From contig OZ007506.1 of assembly GCA_963931865.1 (NCBI GenBank), positions 8,294,934 to 8,358,933 of the forward strand: 64,000 nucleotides of DNA, written 5' to 3'. The notes under the pieces are model-generated. The model saw only the letters and a program-made list of their open reading frames with translations, was not told where the DNA came from and searched no databases. Each line of letters starts with the position of its first letter. Positions within the stretch are counted from its first letter, which is position 1. This DNA comes from Axinella damicornis. Its lineage: Eukaryota; Porifera; Demospongiae; Axinellida; Axinellidae. Made by a program: the position numbers and the translations under genes. Positions 21,301 through 64,000 of the stretch are shown here, piece after piece.

Positions 21301-24300
21301 ACACAAACAGGAATGACTGAATGTCCCTGCTGCCCACACAACACAACAAACTGTTCCCCACATAATAAACTACATGACTGTATATACTGGGTTCTCAAGT
21401 AGTTCCATAGTCTCGGTCCCAGACCCTAACCAACCCCAGCGCGGACCGCATCTGGGGCTGAGACTAGTTGTTCCATTGTGCTACTAGGCCAACATGCAAC
21501 ACAAAACACCTGATACAAACAGACATGCTGTAGGGTACTAAAACAGCTAATACCTCCATATCCTGTTGCTGGAATAATTACTAGGAGAATGCAGGGCATT
21601 GTGGGGCTCGCCTGACGTACTGCATGTCAATATAGTAGTGAAGGCTGGACAAAGCTCATGATCAGCATTGTTGGAAGCGAGTGTGTAACCGAAGGGGTCT
21701 ATTGCTGGGTGGACCATTCAGTGTTTCTGTTTCCGCTAGCAATGTTGTTGTACGCATTAGCCGTGAAAGTTAATTGGCAGAAAGACCATGAAGATGATTT
21801 TTGTCATTGTAGCTAAATTCTCTGCATCTAGGCTATCTAATTGTTTCACTTTGTTGTCTAAGTGATTTGCACTATCACTTTGCATTGTATATCGTGTTTA
21901 TTGATGCCCGGGTGGCGTGGCGCAGCTTATAAGGGAAGCTGGGGGTGGGGCCTGAGCATAAGTTTGCGATGTAGACTATTACATGTAGCCTCGTACCCAG
22001 GCCGTTTCGTGTGTGGGCCTGGGAACGAGGCTAGTAGACTACCGGTACGCGGTAAGTAGGTTTACGTATACCTTGGGCCTCTGCTTGATGACGGTCAGCA
22101 GTATCAAGTTCGTAGCTCATGCGTTCAGTGTGTGGAGTGTCAAGTTTGTTGTACGTAGACTACGACACTACGTTGAGCCAATTGTCGTTCATTCATGTCA
22201 TTGCTGTCTGCACTGAGTTTCAAGTTCGTCGTAGCCTCCTTCCCAGTCCCACGTCCAGCTTTTCGTCGTTTCCGTACTGAGCCCATTCTTTCACGGCGAT
22301 CTAGAGTTTCAAGTTTGTAGTACGTAGTTTGTAGCACCGGCACGCGGGCGGGGCGCAAAATTTCAATTTTCCACTTGGATATACGGTCATACGCTAAGCA
22401 AACAGACATCCATCAGACGACCGACGGACATCCTGAGAACACGACTACGTGGGGCTCGCTCAGGCTCGCCCCAATTAAACATTGCTTTATTGCCGAGTGG
22501 GAAGTCGAATCTGAACTAGCATAATGAATGCAATAAGGACGTAATTTGGTACTCACTACGCAAGTGTGTGGTGGGCACTCACTACATTACTAGTTTGACT
22601 GGCAAGGCTGGATTCACTCACAAGTCTCACTCTTGCGAAAGCCTCGGCATAGAAGAAGGCAAAGTTGATGAAGGCTTCTTTCTCTTCTGTTGTCTTAGTG
22701 ACTGGTTCTTTCCGCTTCGAGAACCACACTTGTAGTCTGAGAGGTGGGTGTGACGGTGAGTGGAGAGGAGGGAGACCGGGGGAGGGGAGGAGTGTGAGGA
22801 GGGAGACAGGGGGAGGGGGAGAGTGTGAGGAGGGAGACAGGGGGAGGGGGAGAGTGTGAGGAGGGAGACAGGGGGAGGGGGAGAGTGTGAGGAGGGAGAC
22901 AGGGGGAGGGGGAGAGTGTGAGGAGGGAGACAGGGGGAGGGGGAGAGTGTGAGGAGGGAAACAGGCATGGGGAGTGTGGAGGGAAATAGGGGATGGGGAG
23001 TATGGAGGGAAAAAAAGGGGAGGGGGAGAGAATGAGGAGGTAGACAGGGGAGGGGGGAGTATGAGGAGGGACACAGGGGGAGAGGTGAGTGTGAGGAGGG
23101 AGACAGGAGGAGGGGGAGAGTGTGAGGAGGGACACAGGGGGAGGGGTGAGTGTGAGGAGGGAGACAGGGGAGGGGGAAAGTGTGGAGGGAAACGAGGGGA
23201 GAATGTGAGGAGGGAGACAGAGTGAGGAGGGACACAGGGGGAGGGGTGAGTGTGAGGAGGGACACAGGGGGAGGGGGAGAGTGTGAGGAGGAAGGCAGAA
23301 GGTGTGGCAAGACGAGGAGAGAGGATGAGGAGGAGGAGAGTGTGAGAAGGGAGAGGTGAGCAGGGGGGAGGGAGAGGAAGAGGATGCCAGGAAGGAGAAG
23401 AGAGGTAAGCGGGAAGGAGAGGGGAGAGGGTGAGGAGGGGGAAGAGAAGGATATGGGATATGTGGAGACACAGCTTAGGTCTGGAAGCTTCCACTGCTAG
23501 TGAGAGTAACAGGGCAGGAAAGGAAGCTTGACTAGCCAACCTTGCCATGAGTATCTTGTTGAAGTCGGCAATTGGTTTCATCTCACACATGACCTGGCAC
23601 AGCCTACAAGCAGTGTAGCGCAGTCCTGGTTCACCTATCCCCTGTGGATTGAAGAGTCTACTTGTAAACCCCACACTATTGAGACAGGCATGCCATGCTC
23701 TGCTAGGAACAGGAAAAGGCTGTCACTTACCCAATGAACAATCATCTCAGCAAGGTTTTGCAAAGTCTCCTGGCTTGGTGGTAACCGCTGGAGGGACTCC
23801 TCAATCTTAATGACGTGCATCTCAAATGACCCCGGATATAACGTGCCTTTGATGAGTATTTCTGCCACCAACTTCAGCAGTGGTGAGGTCCTGTCTCCGT
23901 CCTCAGCTACGATTCTCTCAAATCCATCCACAATGTCTTGGGGTTTCAAGACGGGGTCCTCCACTTCATTGTACTTCAGCTGTAACAGATCAAGATCCAA
24001 GTCATCCACTTTTCCTGGGAGACTAGGATCACCGTTTTGCATCGAAGGAGGTAGACCGATTTTAGGCACAAATTCGGGGGCTGCTATGTTTAGCGTTGTG
24101 ATTTTTGGCACAAATTCTTCTGAGTTGGGGTTGAGTGAGGATGATGAAGAGGCGTTCTGGGTTTGCGGTGTCTGGATAGAAGAAGGGGTGTTTTTTGTCA
24201 CGATCAGGGAGGCACTGGGGAGGCTTGGGGTTGTAGACGGAGTAGGGTTGAATTGTGATGGTTGCAACGCTGATGGGACAGGGGAGAAGGGCTGTGCGGT

Positions 24301-25005
24301 TGGGTTGAGTTTGGCGGATGTGTATGCTGTGGATGGGAACTCTAGACTGAGGGGATTGACTACTGTTGTGCCCTCTTTCAACACTGCTTTGAGTTCACTG
24401 GGCAAAGTAGAGCTTTTGGCAGATGATTTCTCTTGTGAGTCAGACGTCCCGCCAGCTGGCAAGTCTTGTGGTGATGACAACTGTCCATTTGTTGCCATGG
24501 AAGTTACTGCTATCCCTCTCTGTTGTTCCTGTGTATGTTGTTGTTGTTGGTTAGATCGTTGTTGTTGCTGTGGAGATTGTTGTTGCTGCTGTGGAGATTG
24601 TTGTTGTTGCTGTGTTTGTTGTTGTGAGGTCTGTCCAGTCCTTTGGGGTGGTACATCAGTGAATTGTCCATCAACAGTAACAGTACTCCCTGTAATAGAC
24701 AACATTCGGATTAATGCCACAAACAACTAACTATAAAATAACTAGCAATTTAAGGGCCTTCACTTCCTGTCCAGGTTGTCCCCTGATTTTGGTCAAGCCT
24801 TAGTTGAATATGGTCTATTGAAAAGAGAGACCATCTAAATCTGTGTTCCTTTATGGGACTTGGAGACTAACGGACATCAACGAGACCACTCACCTGCACT
24901 AGCACTGCCTACCAATCTTGCAACGGTGTCAGGGTCTGGTTCTCTCATCGGCGTGCTGCTGGTCACCCTGAACCCCCTCCCCCGACCTCTTCCACGACCA
25001 GCCAT
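15329..25005 (-). CDS. PAIP1: Poly(A)-binding-protein-interacting protein 1-like
   Basis: Nine exons keep frame to 629 aa: 25005-24894, 24689-23731, 23641-23541, 22736-22622, 21279-21172, 19787-19684, 16758-16574, 16359-16299, 15473-15329. The start sits in a GCCACCATGG context. Residues 1-12 are Arg-Gly-rich, about 58-95 are Gln-rich, and three PAM2-like motifs (LNPxAxxFxP type, binding the MLLE domain of poly(A)-binding protein) lie near 164, 223 and 237. The MIF4G HEAT domain covers about 295-515: GLRYTACRLCQVM, FAFFYAEAFARV and GCSILKLTGNLLEECEKKG align with human PAIP1. An acidic C-terminus with MDPDMQDEFEAFIDEIEDHL matches the second PABP-binding tail. The family promotes cap-dependent translation in the cytoplasm. 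Introns 3 and 5 use AAG/GTTGG donors. Human PAIP1 is shorter (about 480 aa). It shares a 278-bp promoter interval with PASK. Confidence 0.93.
15660..16065. repeat. 81-bp tandem array built on a hairpin element
   Basis: About five units, period 81 bp. Each unit contains CTAGCCTTGTTCCAAGGCAA and GTGCCTGGGAACGAGGCT, the two ends of the short hairpin family. It lies in the last PAIP1 intron. Confidence 0.9.
18230..18540. mobile_element. Inverted-repeat transposon, long type, copy 2
   Basis: Shares TACTGCAAGCGACAAAAAGC and the right end with 56332-56761, and in reverse with 13658-14022. It preserves an uninterrupted GACTATGTCATGCTCA site (18455-18470) that is split by a 40-bp insertion in the copy at 56 kb. 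PAIP1 intron 6. Confidence 0.75.
18791..19203. mobile_element. 413-bp inverted-repeat transposon with 8-bp target duplication
   Basis: Ends ATAGCCTCGTACCCAGGCC and GGTATGAGACTA, arms of about 75 bp, flanked by CCAACCAT at 18783-18790 and 19204-19211. No open frame. PAIP1 intron 6. Confidence 0.88.
19325..19370. mobile_element. 46-bp hairpin insertion with exact 8-bp target duplication
   Basis: CTAGCCTCGTTCCCAGGC and, after a 10-nt loop, GCCTGGGAACAAGGCTAG. Flanked by TACACTGG on both sides (19317-19324 and 19371-19378). PAIP1 intron 6. Confidence 0.92.
19915..20226. mobile_element. MITE with GTCTCGTGCCCAG ends
   Basis: Inverted arms of about 50 bp: GTCTCGTGCCCAGCCGG through GTCTGGTGACTTTCAGC, with the reverse complement at the right end finishing in GGGCACGAGACTA. 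A solo end of the same family lies at 12409. PAIP1 intron 5. Confidence 0.8.
21408..21468. mobile_element. Short hairpin insertion
   Basis: TAGTCTCGGTCCCAGACC at the left and GGGGCTGAGACTA at the right; flanking 8-mers TAGTTCCA and TTGTTCCA match at seven of eight positions. PAIP1 intron 4. Confidence 0.7.
21986..22033. mobile_element. 48-bp hairpin insertion
   Basis: TAGCCTCGTACCCAGGCC and GGCCTGGGAACGAGGCTA around a short loop. No clear target duplication. PAIP1 intron 4. Confidence 0.8.
22760..23450. repeat. Purine-rich minisatellite in PAIP1 intron 3
   Basis: Repeats of about 27 bp such as GGGGGAGAGTGTGAGGAGGG, most regular at 22790-22960 and decaying further on. On the gene's sense (minus) strand this is a long pyrimidine tract just upstream of the exon 4 acceptor. 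The large minus-strand open frame across it is an artefact of the repeat. Confidence 0.9.
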
Positions 25006-25283
25006 GGTGGCAAACCTCGAAAACAACGTCGCAAAATATTACCTGTCAACGAGACTTTTAGTTCTGAGATCGTACACGCACGTGCGCCAGCTGTTACGTC
25101 ATTGGGGTTTCAATCAGATGGCGCGAATATACGGGCGTTCCGCGCAAACTGTGCAGTCTTTGAGCTGAAACTTTGCCAAGAGGTGCTACAGACGCGCAGC
25201 TGGGCCTCAGTAGTGTAAATGAGACAACTGGAGAGGTGAAAAATACCACAGGCAGACGGAAAATACGGTGTTAATTGCAAGAC
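25006..25283. promoter_or_regulatory. Bidirectional promoter interval PAIP1 / PASK
   Basis: The two start codons face away from each other 279 bp apart with no other gene between. No TATA box was seen, as expected for housekeeping divergent promoters. Transcription start sites are not known. Confidence 0.65.
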
Positions 25284-61310
<36,027 letters not shown>

Positions 61311-61497
61311 TCTCACACACACAACAATCCATCAGTATCATAGCACAATGTTGCGTATTTATATGCTCAAGGAATGTTTTATTCTTTGTGTTACATGTAA
61401 GTCACTATTACTGTCTTATGAATCACTGGATGTACTGTTATTACAATGTATACGTGTGTTTTATTTTCACTGTCGTATGAATATATAATTAATATCA

Positions 61498-61503
61498 AAT
61501 AAA
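61498..61503 (+). terminator. Polyadenylation signal of PASK
   Basis: AATAAA 188 bp after the PASK stop codon, the first such hexamer downstream. Confidence 0.6.
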
Positions 61504-61948
61504 CGTTAACACTGGTTCATAAATCCAAGATGATGAAGCTCAGTATAGTACCATTATAGCATGAGCAAATTCTAAAGTGCAGCTGCCTGGTAACAGACAT
61601 TCCAAAGTGCAGCTGCCTGGTAACAGACATTCCAATGTGCTGCCTAGGTAACAAGATAAGTTAATTGCAGCTAATGAGGCTAATCTCAAAAGTTAGTATA
61701 TATAATACACAGTGGTATATATAATACACAGTGGTATAATAATTATTCTCTCTAGACACATTCCAATGTGTTGCCTAGGTGACCGGATAATTATAACTCA
61801 AGCTAGTGCCTCCATATGTCAATCACAACGAATTGCTATGTCAATTGCTTGTACTCACAATGAAAGCTACCTGTAAAACTAATATGGGACTGAACAGGCA
61901 CTAGCTGTCATTTCACTTTGAATAATTATTATGTTATTTCCTGTGCAG

Positions 61949-62045
61949 ACCACACCTACGGTAACTCCTCTGAAGCAGCAGAATCGCTGCTGAAAAAGCT
62001 AAATACGAAACTTCAAGCTAGCATTCCCACTGTAGATTCGAACAG
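61949..62045 (+). other. Orphan exon-like segment after PASK
   Basis: Bounded by a good acceptor (CCTGTGCAG) and a consensus GTGAGT donor. One frame is open throughout (HTYGNSSEAAESLLKKLNTKLQ). It could be an alternative PASK 3' exon joined from a GTCAGT donor at 61281, which would add 14 residues and stop, or an exon of another gene whose partners are outside the window. No partner exon was found. Confidence 0.35.
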
Positions 62046-62264
62046 GTGAGTGGATGGTGCATATGTCGACATGGAGCATGCTGCTCTGATTGGCACCCAG
62101 TTATAGTTACAGGAGGTATAGAGTTATTGTTTGATAGTTCACCATTCTCATAAAAAAATTGTTCATTTTTACCCAATGTACATGTAGATATGGAGAGGAG
62201 AGTGTTATAGGTCATGAATAATAATATAACAATAGATAATATATATACCTGATATGTGTAATCA

Positions 62265-62270
62265 TTTATT
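62265..62270 (-). terminator. Polyadenylation signal of the TGF-beta ligand
   Basis: TTTATT on the plus strand, AATAAA on the minus strand, 136 bp after the stop codon. Confidence 0.6.
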
Positions 62271-62405
62271 ATAAAAAATATATTAAGATAAAAAGCATAC
62301 CAGGAGCATGCATTTCCACAGTTAAGAGATAATAGGGCAATGATTGTGTAATGGCAAGTGAAAAATTGCCAAGAATATAACAATGTTTTCATGTCAGCAA
62401 CAGTT

Positions 62406-63876
62406 TCAGAGGCATCCACAAGAGTCTGCCACCATCTCATCCCAAGTTTGCATTGTGACTGTATCATCATTGGCTCCCCCTTCTACATAGACAACAGATA
62501 GGGAACTCATCCTGTTTGGAGCACAACAGGGAGGAGGTACTTCATCTGGATTGATAAAGTTCACTATGCTCTGGATGTAGGAGTGTTTAGTTGTGTTGTG
62601 GTAAACGTTTAGTGGGTATTCACAAACTCCTCGACAGAAGTTGGCTGAGTAGCTCTTAGGTTGAATAATGAAGTCTTGCCACCCAAGATCTTCAAAACTG
62701 ATCTGTTGTGTAGGTAGGAAGAAATGGATCATAATTATCAATTCTTTGATCATGATGATATGCAGTATTGTAATGTAGCACAGTCTTGCATGCACTACTA
62801 CTGGTAGCATATAGCTAGTAGAAAAACTTACATTGAATGGATGCAGTCTGCAAACTTCGGTTTCTACGGTTTCATTGGAGGCTTGTCTTCTTCGCTTCTG
62901 GTGAACTTGTGTAAGGAGTCCAAAAGCTCTTCTTGCATCTTCATCACTGATTCCACCACTCCTGGAATACCCAACAATTATAGACTCTTTTCCTAATTTT
63001 GAGGTTAAGCCAAGATTGGACGGGTTGACACCGCTACACGATCCTCCCAGGGCAAGTCTGAAAGCCAGCGAGTGATCATCAAATGATCTAGATCTGGTGT
63101 AGGCTTCTGTGATGTTATGAAAAACGATCCATTTGCTCTGAGAAAGCTCGTTCTGGGGTATTGTTGTATTCTGGAGTAGCCACATAACATCCTTTCCTTT
63201 ATTTGTGGTGTTAAGCTTCATGTAAAGATGGAGCTGTATGTCAGAAAGATCATTGCCACAGCTATTCTTCATGACTGTGATCTGGTCTTCATTCAATGCT
63301 TCTTTGAAGACACGAAGGTCAGCGCAGTGAAGTGTCTCATTGTTCCTAATGGAGCACGAGGTGTTGAAAATGATCTTCTGGGTGTTCAGAATCTCTACTT
63401 CGGTGTTGTAGCTCTGAACAGCTGTAGAATGACTCTTTTCAACTGCATGGAAGGAGGAGTGGAATACATAGTAATTTGCACAGCACCGCATGCAGCAGAT
63501 GTCATGCACACGTCAATTTAATCACAGACAGTGACTACGTGCATTTCTCAAGTACAGTGATGAACCTACTCTTTCCAATGAAGTTCCTGACTATGTCGGC
63601 GTGTTCAAGTTGTTCACGAGTCTTTTCTTCATCCTGCATACAGCTCTGCAGACCCTCGGACGTCCTGCAATTGTACAGATTCCTCAAGAACTCTGGGGTG
63701 CGCTCAAACTCTGGTGGCCCGACACTCATATCTCTGAACGGCAGGCCCAGCAGCAAACCCAAACCTTCAGCGAGCAAGTTGCTCGAGCTTCGGTGGTCGG
63801 CCATCTCAGTCGTTGACGTGTGGAATACACTTGATAGCGCAATAGATAGCGCCACGAGCCAGATTTTCAACTGCAT
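62406..63876 (-). CDS. TGF-beta superfamily ligand precursor
   Basis: Three exons, 63876-63570, 63442-62832 and 62702-62406, with donors GTAGGT and GTAAGT, give 404 aa. The N-terminus MQLKIWLVALSIALSS is a signal peptide. A propeptide with several Asn-glycosylation sites follows. A furin-type KRRR site ends near residue 288. The mature part of about 116 aa has all seven family Cys: CRLHP, NFCRGVC, PPPCCAP and DSCGCL at the extreme C-terminus, with the LGWQDFIIQP stretch and VVYVEGG finger. The single Cys before CC-pair spacing and the CGCL end fit a BMP/activin-like dimeric ligand; assignment to one subfamily is not possible from the sequence alone. Secreted morphogen acting on receptor Ser/Thr kinases. 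It converges with PASK. Confidence 0.93.
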
Positions 63877-63956
63877 GTTGGCGTTTCGGATCGGATGTGA
63901 TATCTGAGGTCGATTTGAGACAACTCAGTGCTTGGTTTTTGCAGCAGTTTTCGTCG

Positions 63957-63967
63957 CCTTATATATA
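63957..63967 (-). promoter_or_regulatory. TATA box of the TGF-beta ligand
   Basis: TATATATAAGG on the minus strand, about 80 bp upstream of the start codon, at a position consistent with a short 5' untranslated region. Confidence 0.65.
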
Positions 63968-64000
63968 GTATCCCAGCATGCAATTAGCACCTGACCTCAC

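Noticed and set aside
22556..23674. 372-aa Ser/Pro-rich minus-strand frame
   Set aside because: It spans PAIP1 exons 3 and 4 and the intron minisatellite between them. The spliced model matches the MIF4G domain, so the middle is intronic.

Overview
The window is nuclear DNA of an intron-rich animal. It carries a PAS-domain kinase (PASK), a PAIP1-type translation factor, a PDCD2-like protein and a secreted TGF-beta family ligand, all split by GT-AG introns. The dense load of very short inverted-repeat transposons, decayed Mutator-like and piggyBac relics and many minisatellites fits an early-branching animal, most likely a sponge. That placement is inference from gene content and style, not a diagnostic sequence.

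Left third (1-10 kb) is transposon territory: a piggyBac transposase relic (1-493), a 4.2-kb inverted structure (1474-5694) whose ends are a shared leader plus an 18-bp minisatellite and whose core is a broken OTU-domain gene, and a broken Mutator-like transposase (7229-8906). Next come a minus-strand gene of unknown function with a tudor-like N-terminus and a triplicated 54-bp exon (10011-12219), and the C-terminal exons of a PDCD2-like gene (13209-14791, plus).

The middle and right hold three well-resolved genes. A PAIP1-like gene runs on the minus strand from 25005 to 15329 (9 exons, 629 aa). It starts 279 bp from PASK, which runs on the plus strand from 25284 to 61310 (18 exons, 1356 aa). 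The two share a head-to-head promoter interval. A TGF-beta ligand (3 exons, 404 aa) lies on the minus strand at 63876-62406, convergent with PASK. All exon joins given for these three genes keep frame.

Introns are large and full of repeats. The most striking class is a family of hairpin insertions about 40-70 bp long with termini like CTAGCCTCGTTCCCAGGC. Several are bounded by exact 8-bp target-site duplications, one is nested inside a larger relative with an empty site elsewhere in the window, and some have seeded tandem arrays. Other notable items are a piggyBac-type MITE bounded by TTAA, decayed duplicate copies of two PASK kinase exons, a PASK intron with (GT)n near the donor and (AC)n near the acceptor, and six 22-28-nt pure C or G runs.
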